DNA of 26,827 bases from the NCBI GenBank assembly GCA_003427395.1, contig BFEA01000043.1:663189-690015 (forward strand), written 5' to 3'. A program made the position numbers and the translations under genes. The stretch comes from Chara braunii (Eukaryota; Streptophyta; Charophyceae; Charales; Characeae). This document shows, piece by piece, positions 1 through 8,640 of the stretch. Position 1 is the stretch's first letter. Every line of letters starts with the position of its first letter. The notes below the pieces were generated by a model. That model searched no databases. It was not told where the DNA came from and was given only the letters and a program-made list of their open reading frames with translations.

Positions 1-80
1 CCCCTACAGGGGGCCGGGGTCCCGGGTGCCGACCCCCGGAACCCCGGAACCCCGGCGGGGTCCCGGGGCCGGGGTTCGAC
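1..80. repeat. GC-rich inverted-repeat block at left edge
   Basis: Almost pure G/C sequence built from runs of CCCCGG and GGGGTCC. Positions 47-56 (GAACCCCGGC) pair perfectly with 68-77 (GCCGGGGTTC) around an 11-nt loop, giving a 10-bp stem. Short direct repeats of CCCCGGAA occur just before it. No coding signal is present. It could be the edge of a repeat family or a structured transcript; the window boundary prevents a decision. Confidence 0.6.
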
Positions 81-2440
81 AACCCTAGATAATTCCTTGT
101 AGTGCCGTAATGTTGGTTGTTGCCTTTCGTGCCTCGGTGTGCCGTTGACCCAGACTAGCGCCGGACTCAATGACCACCTTGGCGCGGTCACGTGTATGAC
201 TTACGTTTCGGGTCCGATGGGGTCGCTCGGGGGTGTGTTGTATTCGCAGAATTGCTTGAGGCTCGATTACAAATTGTTGTCGGGGTTGTGCCAAAGTTAT
301 CCCCTTATAGTATTACGGGGAATCCCGTAGCAGCCACAACCGTGCTCAAGCCTCCGACGAGGGAACCTGCGGGAAATGCAGTCACCAGTCGGTGGGTGGT
401 ACCGGCCAGACGTCAGCCGACAGTATCAGGGCCGAGCTTTTTTGATAGGTCGGTCACTGTTCCTCGACTTTGGTCCCCTCCCCCTATGAGTACCAGGGGG
501 GGGCCGACGAGCACGTACGAATGGAGAACCATAGGCAGTTGGGACGGAAGGAACCCGGACGGCCATTGGCGGGTGCAGGCGGTCGGAGGGGCGCAGCGTT
601 AGTCGGAGGCGCGAGGGGGCCAACTGCGGAGCCGGAGGTAAGCGCAGAAAGGAAGAGCGCAGGGGCCGGGACCGATAGGGGACTAGGCTGGGCCACTGCG
701 GTTGTTAGGCGACGGGCAGGAGAGAAAAGGGTGAGTGGCACAGCGGTGGAGGAATCCGGACGGGCCCTCTCATCAGGTGCACGCACAAAAGGAGGGAGAG
801 TGCAACGGTAGTGGTGAAATCGCCAGCAGTACCTGCTGGGCACACCGCTCATCGGGCAGAGTAGAAGGGCGAAGAACTACTCGGGCCGTCGGGTACTCGG
901 CCACTTTTGAGTATCGCCGGAGTAACCTGACCGGACTGCGACGGGGGTTGGAGTAGGTGATAGCGCAGCGGGCGGCGTCGAGGAGTAGTAGACAGGCGAG
1001 TGTGCAGGAGAGCCAGGGCGAGGGCTAGCACGGTAGAACGACTGCGGGATGAACCGGGACGGGCGGCTGCGCTAGGGGGGTGACGGGCTGAGGAGAGTGG
1101 TCGGGCGCAGCAACGAAAGCGAGAGAAGGGTCGGACGCAGCAGGGGAGGAAAGGACGAACTTGGACGGGATAGGCTCCGGATGCGTGCATGGTGAGGTTG
1201 GAGATAGCAAAGAGAGTCGAGCGTGGTGGAAAACGCGGAGCCCGCTCGTTTCAGAGCGGTTTTGAGCGGAGGAAGAAACAATCCCGAGGTTTTGGCCCTG
1301 GGCGAATCGATCGGTAGCGTTGGTTTTAGCAATAGGTTAGTAGATTTGGAGTTAGAGAGAGAAGAGAATGCGCGGAGCTATGGCGGAGAAGAGAGATGAC
1401 GGAGGGGAAAACGGTGATACCTCTCGATTTCGCACGGAATCAAGTAAACTAAAGTGGTAGGTAGGGGTTTTGGGGCGGCGCGAGTATGATGACGGTGTTA
1501 GATTTATAGTAGGATTAGTGGTTTGATCGTATCAGTATTTCGAGCTGCGCATAGGAAGGGGGAGACAGTTTCGCAAATACACAGTGAATACTTCCACGTT
1601 CTTGCGGAAGATTTATATCGGACTTTGCTTATTGTAGTGAAGGAGGGTTCCTGTCCACCAAGGGTTACGTACATTTGAAGAGGGATGGGAATAGCGGGTT
1701 GGTCGTGCGAGCGCTCTCTTGGAGGCGCCTGTCGGAATGCTCTCTCGGGCTGAGGCTTTCGCCCCATAAATTAGACTGAACCTGGTCGCACGAACGACCA
1801 GGTGTGGGCGCTTACCGGGACACAGTTGGGGGGCTGAGGACGAGCGTGGGGCGGGGTTAGTGAAAGGAGACTTACCTGTGGGTCGAGACGCCGTCATTAG
1901 GGAGGTTAGTTCGGGAATGGAAAGTCACCAGCTAAGGTCGTGGTCTCGCTACGAACTCACCCTGTCCTGAGCGAGATCGGGAGTGGGGTGGTAGATTTGC
2001 CTGTGGACCGGTGTGTCCGGGCGAAGGTGCACACGTACCTGTCGGGGGAAGAAGAGGGGTCGTGGGAGCAACAGATCAGCCACGGGACGAGGAGACTACC
2101 TGATCGGATGGTACGCGGCCATCCCGTTGGAGCGCTGCAACGGGGTGGCGAGTTGCAGAAGCCTGCATCTTGCCTTTACGAAGGGCACTGCTCACCTCAT
2201 TGGTGGGAGCAGCAGGAAGGAGAGGTGGCGGAGCCGCAGGCCAATTGGTGTGGAGTTCAACTTGTTGAATAGGATAACGGAAGGCAAGCTGCGAAATGTG
2301 GACTTACTTGTTGGTAGGTGCGCTGCTCATATTGTTGGACGAAGTAGCCACGAGCGAACGGCGATGTTTGGGGGCTCACCTGCTGGCTAGTACGCGGCCC
2401 ATCCAGCCGTGTGGAGTGGCGTGAGTCCGGTCGTGAGGCC
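81..2440. other. GC-rich stretch with no supported gene
   Basis: No reading frame here looks like a real protein. The open frames are short, overlap one another on both strands, and have compositions (Arg/Gly/Pro/Ser rich) expected from a G/purine-rich plus strand, which is especially biased at 600-1400. An 8-bp perfect hairpin lies at 1781-1802 (CCTGGTCG / CGACCAGG, 6-nt loop) and a 6-bp one near 2252-2265 (TTCAAC / GTTGAA). It may be an old repeat or an untranslated transcript; nothing I recognise. Confidence 0.5.
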
Positions 2441-2457
2441 ATCTTCAACCAAGCGGG

Positions 2458-2858
2458 CCGCTCAGTCCTTTGAGCGGAGTGGCTAAGCCTTTTGGAATGA
2501 GGTCTCTTGCTGCGGTGGGATAGACCGTCAGGAAGTCAACAGTTGGCGGTTTGACCTCAGCTTGACCAAGCTATCGTTGTTTGGCCATCATTGCGGGGCC
2601 CTCAGGCGCTGGAAGGTTTGAAGGCCCTCTCATGCGAGTCTAAGAGCACCCCTTGTGTATCTGAAAGACTAAATGCTTCTACCTTCTGCCCTTCTTACTA
2701 TAAATCTAGTCTGTTGGTACTGAGAGGAAGGCGACTGGCGGGAAGGTAACCCGTAATCCGCGCCAAGGCCCCTGTGGGAGGTTCGCCCCACCGATTGCGG
2801 GAGCTCTGCCGGGACTCAGGAGGAGTCCTGGAGGCAGGGAACTGCGCGGTAATTCCCT
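2458..2858. repeat. Stem-loop array 1
   Basis: Several unrelated stem-loops sit close together: 2458-2477 (CCGCTCA/TGAGCGG, 7 bp, 6-nt loop), 2559-2572 (AGCTT/AAGCT, 4-nt loop), 2774-2791 (GTGGG/CCCAC), 2812-2828 (GGACTC/GAGTCC, 5-nt loop) and 2836-2858 (AGGGAA/TTCCCT, 11-nt loop). The stems share no sequence, so they are not copies of one repeat. The region has no coding potential and runs into the related-hairpin cluster that follows. Confidence 0.55.
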
Positions 2859-3118
2859 GACTCCCTCTATAGACCCCACTATAACCCCTAGCTGTATATC
2901 TTTCTATGGTTTGACTGAGTGTATTGCGTGAATCCTGTACTCTGAATTTGGTCTGACCTTCAGGACTTTAGTTCAGACTAAGTAAATGAATGTGTGTGCA
3001 ATGTCAGTTTCAGGGTTATTGGTTGCCTGAAAGCAGATTGTGAACAAAAAGGGATTGCATCTGGGGGAAGGTTGGGCGGAAGGCAGTATTGTGTGTAGTT
3101 TGATTGGGTAGTTAAGGC

Positions 3119-3148
3119 TGGGGGGTCCCCATAAGTTTGGGGAAGCCC
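3119..3148. repeat. Loop-family variant V1
   Basis: CCCC (3127-3130) and GGGG (3139-3142) pair directly around the octamer ATAAGTTT. In the main family TCT/AGG occupies these inner positions. A weaker outer pairing (TGGG/CCCG) follows. It looks like a divergent member in which the inner stem carries the pairing. Confidence 0.55.
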
Positions 3149-3181
3149 GACGCTTTGTTTATTTTGGTTTGCATGAAGCAA

Positions 3182-3212
3182 TCAGGCCGCTCTATAAGTT
3201 TAGGTAGCCTGA
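3182..3212. repeat. Loop-family copy A
   Basis: Left arm TCAGGC 3182-3187, consensus 19-nt loop 3188-3206, right arm GCCTGA 3207-3212. The stem is a perfect 6 bp. Confidence 0.85.
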
Positions 3213-3230
3213 ATGCTCTGGAGGCTAGGA

Positions 3231-3256
3231 TGTCCCCATAAGTTTGGGGAGACCCG
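3231..3256. repeat. Loop-family variant V2
   Basis: Second CCCC-ATAAGTTT-GGGG variant (3234-3237, 3238-3245, 3246-3249). It has the same inner stem as V1 and only weak outer pairing. Confidence 0.5.
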
Positions 3257-3277
3257 GTGCTGTGAATTGCATGGAGA

Positions 3278-3310
3278 GTCAGAACACTCTATAAGTTTAG
3301 GTGGTCTGAC
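3278..3310. repeat. Loop-family copy B
   Basis: GTCAGA 3278-3283 pairs perfectly with TCTGAC 3305-3310. The loop carries two substitutions relative to the consensus. Confidence 0.85.
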
Positions 3311-3354
3311 AGCTCTGACTTGTGAGGGCTTGATTGTGGATGGTTTTCAGGAAC

Positions 3355-3385
3355 CCGTGGCGCTCTATAAGTTTAGGTACCTTGG
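3355..3385. repeat. Loop-family copy C
   Basis: CCGTGG 3355-3360 and CCTTGG 3380-3385 pair at five of six positions (one G-U). The loop 3361-3379 is an exact consensus. The arms are entirely different in sequence from other members yet still complementary. Confidence 0.8.
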
Positions 3386-3440
3386 ATTGCCTTGTTTACT
3401 TGGGGGTTCTTCCAGTTTCTTTGGTTCTGAGCGGGGAGGT

Positions 3441-3471
3441 CTAAACTGCTCTATAAGTTTAGGTGGTTCAG
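3441..3471. repeat. Loop-family copy D
   Basis: CTAAAC 3441-3446 pairs with GTTCAG 3466-3471 at five of six positions. The loop 3447-3465 has one change at each end. Confidence 0.8.
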
Positions 3472-3514
3472 CCCTTCTCCTGTTTTGTTATGAGGGAATA
3501 ATTTTGGCAGGAGG

Positions 3515-3543
3515 CAGGCCGCTCTATAAGTTTAGGTGGTCTG
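3515..3543. repeat. Loop-family copy E
   Basis: CAGGC 3515-3519 pairs with GTCTG 3539-3543 including one G-U pair, an intermediate between the G-C and A-U versions of that position in copies A and F. Confidence 0.8.
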
Positions 3544-3594
3544 GCCCGCTGCCTCGCACAGACTCGATCAGAGAGGAACGAACCTCGCAGAGGA

Positions 3595-3625
3595 TCAGAC
3601 CGCTCTATAAGTTTAGGTAGTCTGA
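3595..3625. repeat. Loop-family copy F
   Basis: TCAGAC 3595-3600 pairs perfectly with GTCTGA 3620-3625 around an exact consensus loop 3601-3619. Confidence 0.85.
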
Positions 3626-3705
3626 CCCAATGCCTTGCACATGTTGGAACCCGATGGATATAATTTGGTTATATCATATTGTTATGCTACTAAGAACATG
3701 CTAGG

Positions 3706-3734
3706 CAGGCCGCTCTATAAGCTTAGGTAGCCTG
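3706..3734. repeat. Loop-family copy G
   Basis: CAGGC 3706-3710 pairs perfectly with GCCTG 3730-3734. The loop has a single T to C change (AAGCTTAGG). Confidence 0.82.
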
Positions 3735-3841
3735 GCTATAACTTATCATAACTGAAGAGAGTATAAGTAAGAGATATAACCGAAGGTAAACCTGGGCAAA
3801 CTGAGCAATGTTCTAAGTTGAGCGGCTCAACCCTATGTCCA

Positions 3842-3918
3842 CTCTGAAGATTAAGTTCAGAGAGATATATACAACTTGGCTACTTAAACAGTTCAGGGCG
3901 ACTAGAATGACCTAGTCG
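3842..3918. repeat. Unrelated stem-loops inside the cluster
   Basis: Between copies G and H are hairpins without the family loop: CTCTGAA/TTCAGAG at 3842-3862 (7 bp, 7-nt loop) and CGACTA/TAGTCG at 3899-3918. Just upstream, 3818-3830 is TTGAG-CGG-CTCAA. The interval is therefore also rich in inverted repeats. Confidence 0.6.
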
Positions 3919-3972
3919 TATGCCCAAAGAAGAGAAAAGTAGTTGTGCTCTTTGTTTGTGTATACTTGGCTA

Positions 3973-4007
3973 AGTCAGAACGCTCTATAAGTTTAGGTAT
4001 TCTGACT
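3973..4007. repeat. Loop-family copy H
   Basis: Longest stem of the family: AGTCAGAA 3973-3980 pairs perfectly over 8 bp with TTCTGACT 4000-4007. The loop 3981-3999 is an exact consensus. Confidence 0.87.
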
Positions 4008-4023
4008 CTAGGCCTGGCTAAGT

Positions 4024-4054
4024 TGGGCGCACTCTGTAAATTCAGGCGGCCTGA
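4024..4054. repeat. Loop-family copy I, degraded
   Basis: The loop equivalent 4030-4048 (CACTCTGTAAATTCAGGCG) keeps length and pattern with several changes. The right arm GCCTGA is retained but the left arm no longer pairs well. Probably a decayed member. Confidence 0.5.
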
Positions 4055-4341
4055 CCTATGCCTTATGTATCTAGGTATAAAGGGATAACTCATTGAGGAG
4101 GCATGAACTATTGTTTGCCAAGGTTGACTTTGGGATGGCGAGAATACTTACCTTTGTGGTTTGGCCTGCATGTCGCTGATTGAGTCTACTGTTCAGTCTG
4201 AGTTTCAGTATGGATAGGTAATTGCTTTAGTTGCTCGCCACGTGCTAGAGCGATAGGAGCTAGCTTTGAATTCTGCATATTCTGAGCTGAGTCATTTTCT
4301 TCTTAGTCAATTTTCGTATTTTCTGGGATCATCTCTTATAC

Positions 4342-4665
4342 TTGGCTTTGTATAAATTTTGGAAAGCTACTTTCTCTACGGGAAGCGCTGCCGAAATTTC
4401 TACAAATCCAAGGAGTTAGTCAAGTCTTGACTTTTCAAAATTCAACTTGTCTAAAGTTCATATATGACTTAGTAAAAATCTCGAAAGCCTCCTTTTCTAA
4501 AGGGAGTGTTGCCCAAATTTTTGCTAAATCAGGGAGTTAGACAAAATTGAACTTTGGAAAGTCAAAGACTATTTCTGTATTCATATTTGGGCTGATATAG
4601 ATTCTGAAAAGACACCTCTCCTACGGGAAGCACTGCCGAAATTTTCTTAGTTTAAAGGAGATAGA
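4342..4665. repeat. Diverged tandem repeat, three ~124-bp copies
   Basis: Three successive blocks at about 4342, 4464 and 4591 share the order: AT-rich lead, GAAAGC-like segment, pyrimidine tract, then GGGAAGCGCTGCCGAAATTT (4380), GGGAGTGTTGCCCAAATTTT (4501) or GGGAAGCACTGCCGAAATTT (4627), then AAGGAGTTAG or similar. The period is roughly 122-127 bp. The same core reappears at 11340-11640. Noncoding; function unknown. Confidence 0.65.
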
Positions 4666-5555
4666 TTATATTTTGACAGGTGGTGATTCTGGCGATCCAC
4701 TCTGTATAGGGGAGATTATGTCAAGGTCTACCTTTGCTTTGGGCACTGTTTAGGGGTAGATTTAAGCTTAGTCAATTAGGAGGGTCTTGGGTGAGAATGT
4801 GTTATGGAGTTGTATTCTCCATACACTTATGATTTTAGCTTGGGGATTGGTCTGTTTTGTGTTACAGATCTTCTTGATCGACTGATTCAGGATTTGGACT
4901 AGTTTCAGCCTGATCCTACGAGGGTCATCTTCTGTTATTACTGATAACAGGTCGATTGCCGATTCGTTGGTTTACGATTCAACTCCAATTCACTCATGTC
5001 ACTGAACCTAAAGGCTTTAGCCTTGTGATTGAACTGTTTTGTTGTGTTTTCACCCGGACTTTATTGAATGACCATCCAACAAAAGTACTGAGTATTTATT
5101 TAAGAGTTGCACGAGTGAGGCTTGTACGGCTAAAGCGAGGGGTATGAGCGCAAGGAATGGTTGAAGTTAACCCCGTGTAGTGCGTGGACTTTTGTTGAAT
5201 CTTTGATGTGATTGCAGGTATGTTTGTGGTTTGGACTCTGGATGTGACTGCCTGCGATTACATACATATATGGCTGAGAGGGGCCTCACTGTGACTGTGA
5301 GAAGTGATCGTCCTATATAACTAAACTTTTTTATATATCTATATGTGCTTGGGTATGCGCGCGGCTTACTATGATCGGGCGCAAGAGTTAGTCATACTAT
5401 GTTTTGAGGGAAAAGGGAGACCCCCCTTTTATCCTTTGCTTTTTGGAATTTTTATAGTTGGACGTTGTAGTCCGTGGCAGCCGTCAAAGTCAAACCCCTT
5501 GACTTATGTCCAAGCCTGGGGTGGGGCTCATCTCCAGGGCAGTAAGAAACGACTG
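4666..5555. other. No gene seen
   Basis: Mixed-composition DNA without a credible coding frame. The only clear structure is a 7-bp perfect hairpin at 4932-4950 (CTGTTAT/ATAACAG, 5-nt loop) and weak inverted repeats around 5281-5310. Confidence 0.5.
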
Positions 5556-5559
5556 TCAT

Positions 5560-5821
5560 CACAGGTATGGACCTGTGTACCACCCACTCTGCACAGGGTG
5601 CAGAAGAGGGTGTGTGGTCTTCAACCGCGCATGGCGGTTGTCCAGCATCGAGAGATTAACCCTCAAAGCACGTGTCAGCCGACACTTGAGTGTCGAATGC
5701 GACCCTCGAGGTTAACGAGGACCACATAGGTATGGGTACTATATAGTACGCCATCATTGCGACTGCTTGCGTACGCTTGCATTGCGAGTCGATATGAGTT
5801 AACCCCGCGTCCGCGAGGGTT
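5560..5821. repeat. Stem-loop array 2
   Basis: Consecutive hairpins: 5560-5577 (CACAGGT/ACCTGTG, tetraloop ATGG); 5581-5614 (CACCC..TCTGCAC/GTGCAGA..GGGTG, 7+5 bp with an internal loop); 5622-5640 (CAACCGC/GCGGTTG); 5680-5695 (CGACAC/GTGTCG), mutually exclusive with GTGTC/GACAC at 5672-5685; 5704-5720 (CCTCG/CGAGG); the 14-bp palindrome 5736-5749; and 5801-5821 (AACCCCGC/GCGAGGGTT, 8 bp with one bulge). TTAACCCTC (5657-5665) can also pair with GAGGTTAA (5708-5715), closing a larger domain. Confidence 0.65.
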
Positions 5822-5917
5822 TTATACTAAGTCTCGCGCGTGGCGCCTATTCGATTTCCGCATCCGAAAGTTATGGGTTTGCTACAAAAGGGACTAGGAG
5901 TGTTGTCGCGTTGTTCG

Positions 5918-5918
<1 letters not shown>

Positions 5919-5959
<41 letters not shown>
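5919..5959. repeat. (TG)n microsatellite
   Basis: About 20 uninterrupted TG units. The His/Thr-repeat reading frame on the minus strand here is an artefact of this repeat. Confidence 0.97.
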
Positions 5960-5962
<3 letters not shown>

Positions 5963-6000
5963 ATTTTTATGTTCGTAAAGTGGTGTGCGCGTGGTGCGTG

Positions 6001-6400
6001 GGATGCGTCCTAGTCGACCGACGACGAGCTGCGCTTGGGACCTCAGCCCCCCAAGATATCGATTCGCGTGCGGGTTCGATAGAGGCGTAATACCGTCCGT
6101 ACCCCCTATGCTATAGCGAAAGAGAAATGCCCTCGGCTGGTCCACCTCTGCGATTGCAGCTGATCAGCTTTCGTACTGTGGACTGGTAGCTCGGCGGGGA
6201 TACGCCCACCGAAGGGAGGTGACAGCTCCCGTAAGGTTGAGGTAAGTTGTGCCTTGCGTAGGCCCTATCCTGTCGTAGGGGCTCGCGAGAGGTATGGCTG
6301 GCGCACTCGGCCGGAGCAGCTTGCGGAAGCTCCTTTTGCGTGTTCGTAACAAGGTTGGTCCAACTCCTGCGTGACGCGGCCAAGAGGTTCCCGCGCTACC
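6001..6400 (+). repeat. S element, copy 1 (with tail)
   Basis: First of three ~320-bp related sequences (others at 8161 and 13601), most divergent. Shared landmarks in order: GTCCTAGTC near the start, CCCTCGGCTGGTCCACCTCTGCGA, then TAGCTCGGCGGGGATA, AGTTGTGCC, CCTATCCTGTCGTAGGGG and TGGCGCAC. GGTCCAC (6139-6145) pairs with GTGGACT (6178-6184), and TTGCG (6254-6258) with CGCGA (6284-6288). The loop of the first stem contains the palindrome AGCTGATCAGCT. A tail (about 6333-6400) matches the tandem-duplicated tail after copy 3. Orientation is inferred only from the A-box-like motif. It could be a SINE or a structured noncoding RNA; not coding. Confidence 0.65.
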
Positions 6401-6432
6401 ACATACCGTGTCGGACCGATGCGCCCGACAAC

Positions 6433-8475
6433 GGTGAATCAGTCACTGGAGGTGTGATCATGTGGTGGTGCCGCACAACAGCCATGGTACCGACTTTGAC
6501 GGTGCGGCGAGAAGTGGTCCTCCGTTGTTTTTTTTGTGGTGCGTAGCAGTTATGGTGGATTCCAAATGTGGCCTGGAGGTTGGGATGGCGCTGGTGCACG
6601 ATTGGGTCTGTGCGGCAATGATGCATGGGTCGGCGACATGAAGAGAGCGTGGAGTGACTACTCGTGGCAGTGGCTATGGAGTTACGGCACTTGTGGTTTG
6701 CACCGGAATGACATTTTTATTGGGGTTTGCGGCATATGCGGTTTTTAGCCAGAGCCATCTTTTTTTTTCTGTGGCGCGCGGTGCGATCGGGTTTGGGACC
6801 ATCCGGTGGTATTGCGGCAACACGCGATCGTCTGGGACCATTTTGGGACCTTATGGGACTGATTATAAGATCGGGAGCGGCATGTTGGTGTGGTTATTTA
6901 AGTTGTGAGTGAAGATGGTGATTAGAGGCGGCATGAACTTGCGATTGGTTGGGAGGGACAATTTTTTGGTGAAGTACAGTTAGGACTGTGTTAGGACGTT
7001 TGAGACCAGTCTAAGCAGGGATCAGTTTGGGACATAGGGACCACGTGAAAACTCATTTGTGGGCACACACTCCTGGAGGGCTATCTCGCTTGAGTTCTTT
7101 TGTGTGACCCAACCTCTGCTTATTTGAGTACTTGAGAGAAGGTGTGGACCATCATCTAATTGGGAGGCCACAACTGGTGAAGTTGTAGGCCATGTGTCTT
7201 GGACTCAGGCGACGTTTACTTCTTCTATTGAAAATATTACTCGACTTTCTTGAGTGAGCCGGATCAAACTTCACTCAAGGTCAGTCAGTTGAATAACTCA
7301 GACTTCCCTTCGCACTTGTGTGAACCCACACTTTGCTTGACCCTGTTGTTTTGAACGTTCGAAAGAAAAGGTAGAGAAAGTAATGCAAGTCATGCATGTG
7401 AATGGAAAAGTCTGACTCGAGTATGGGATTGTACTGTTTTCTTTTGAATTTGTTTTCTTTGCGTGTTGTGTAGGTAGGTAGAAGGATGTTTGCAAATGAG
7501 TTTGATTTATGCCTATTTGGGAAAGATGGAAAATAGTGTATTCTTTCTACCTTTCACCTGCCTGTTGTCAAAGTGAACTTGTTGTTTCGAAAAATACTAA
7601 TTCAGTGAGTGTCATAAAAAAAAATTGTTTCAACTAAAGCAGATAAGGTCAAATGAAATTAGTTTTTTTTCCCGAGGATTGAACCTTTCTATCCCGAATG
7701 ACCTTATTTATTTATACTTGTCCAATGCAAGCAATGCACCTCATAAAAAATCATTCACAAAATAGTGTGTAATAAAAAAAGGTCTAAGATGTATCAAGAT
7801 GCATGTATGTGCCTAATCTTTGGTCGGCGATAGGTGAAATCAATGACTTTGGCAGCGTGTCTCATCAAGTCAAAACTAAGGCAGTCTGACTACCTTGTCG
7901 GCTGCATTGAGGTTATTGTCGAAAGTCGACTCCTCGTTGGTGGCTGTATAATTCTTGTGGAGTTCGACCCGGGGGGTCGTATTTTATTTTGATCTTGTGT
8001 TATTGGATGTACGATATGATGATTCAAATTCTTTTAGTTATCATTTTGTACTTGATATATTTTTGTCGACTTCTCTTGATATAATTATTTGTGGATGTTT
8101 TAACTTTCTTTTGACAGTGTGTCTAAAGAGATTAGGATGAATTGTGGTTTCACGCTTGGCTGAGGCCGTCCTAGTCAACCGACATCAGCTTCGTACTTTG
8201 GAGATCAGCGCCCTAAGGAAGGAACGACGTTCGGGCCCACATGGTGTTTCACCAAGCGTATGTATACTAAGATGAACGAGCAAACACCCTCGGTTGATCT
8301 ACCTCTACGACTGCATTTAAAAGCTTTCGCACGTGGGTCAGTAGCTCGGTAGGGATATGCCCTTAAGGGTGGTAACAGCCCCTTAGGGAAGGCAAGTTGT
8401 GCCCCGAGGGAACCTATCCTGTCGTAGGGGACCATGGGAAGTACAGTTGGCGCACCCGGTTAGAGCAACGAAGGG
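6433..8475. repeat. Large duplicated unit, left copy
   Basis: Colinear with 11701-13925. Matching anchors: GGTGAATCAG at 6433 and 11701; TTATGGTGGATTCCA at 6550 and 11800; GTGAAAACTCATTT at 7045 and 12184; ACTTCACTCAAGGTCAGT at 7269 and 12410; CAAGCAATGCACCT at 7728 and 13153; GGCAGCGTGTCTCAT at 7850 and 13278; then the S element. The offset changes from about 5268 to 5140 to 5440, showing indels in each copy. No open frame is conserved between copies, so this looks like noncoding repeat DNA or a nonautonomous element. The copies are old (many substitutions). Confidence 0.8.
8161..8475 (+). repeat. S element, copy 2
   Basis: Right end of the left duplicated unit. GATCTAC (8296-8302) pairs with GTGGGTC (8333-8339) over 7 bp with two G-U pairs. 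The A-box-like TAGCTCGGTAGG lies at 8342-8353. CCCTTAAGGG and GGG..CCC alternatives follow (8360-8388), then CCTATCCTGTCGTAGG (8413-8428). Closely similar to copy 3. The 3' segment GGGGACCATGGGAAGT..GCGCACCC faintly resembles the 3' part of 5S rRNA, but not enough to call. Confidence 0.7.
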
Positions 8476-8640
8476 ACAATGAGACCACGGTCGTCTGGGC
8501 GGTCCGCGCTTTCGAAACAAATACCCTAATAAGAGTATTTGCCGGGGATTTCAAACATCGGACATTGTCTGACCTTTTCGTTGAAATGAAGGACTTGATG
8601 AGATTGACGTTTGACAAAAGTTTATTCAGACTTGACCTAT
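8476..8640. other. Spacer after S copy 2
   Basis: No gene. Contains a 6-bp hairpin AAATAC/GTATTT at about 8519-8540. The ~120-bp tail seen after S copies 1 and 3 is not recognisable here. Confidence 0.4.

Larger units (their letters stand above)
3116..4054. repeat. Cluster of stem-loops with a conserved 19-nt loop and covarying stems
   Basis: At least eight clear members, plus two variants and one degraded member, are spread over 940 bp at irregular spacing (about 45-270 bp). Each has the central 19-mer CGCTCTATAAGTTTAGGTA, or 1-2 changes from it, flanked by arms that pair with each other. Arms differ between copies yet stay complementary: TCAGGC/GCCTGA, TCAGAC/GTCTGA, GTCAGAA/TTCTGAC, CAGGC/GTCTG (G-U), CCGTGG/CCTTGG, CTAAAC/GTTCAG. 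Sequence between members is unrelated. The translated frames show LYKFR and SISLGG in different phases, so the unit of conservation is nucleic acid rather than protein. No member was found elsewhere in the window. Confidence 0.85.

Noticed and set aside
81-2440. Protein-coding gene in the left 2.4 kb
   Set aside because: Open frames overlap on both strands, are short, and have compositions dictated by the G/purine-rich strand; no motif or splice pattern supports a gene.
3213-3620. 135-codon plus-strand ORF containing LYKFR and SISLGG repeats
   Set aside because: The repeated peptides are the hairpin loop read in two different frames; conservation is at nucleotide level, so the frame is incidental.
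3116-4054. CRISPR array
   Set aside because: Spaced repeats with unique spacers superficially fit, but spacing is irregular (45-270 bp), the repeat arms vary, there are no cas genes, and the context is a eukaryotic LINE-bearing genome.
5894-6145. ORFs across (TG)n, (GA)n and poly-T tracts
   Set aside because: His-Thr, Arg-Glu and Ser-Leu repeat peptides come from microsatellites (also 9805-10092), with no sequence of protein character around them.
6001-6330. tRNA gene in the S element
   Set aside because: An A-box-like motif is present in all copies, but there is no B box, acceptor stem or cloverleaf at the right spacing.
8360-8460. 5S rRNA-derived SINE identity for the S element
   Set aside because: GGGGACCATGGGAAGT..GCGCACCC resembles the 3' part of 5S rRNA, but the 5' part and the internal promoter boxes do not align and the other two copies match less well.
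6001-8475. LTR retrotransposon with S copies 1 and 2 as LTRs
   Set aside because: No TG..CA ends, primer-binding site, polypurine tract, gag/pol frames or target-site duplication were seen; S also ends the right unit.
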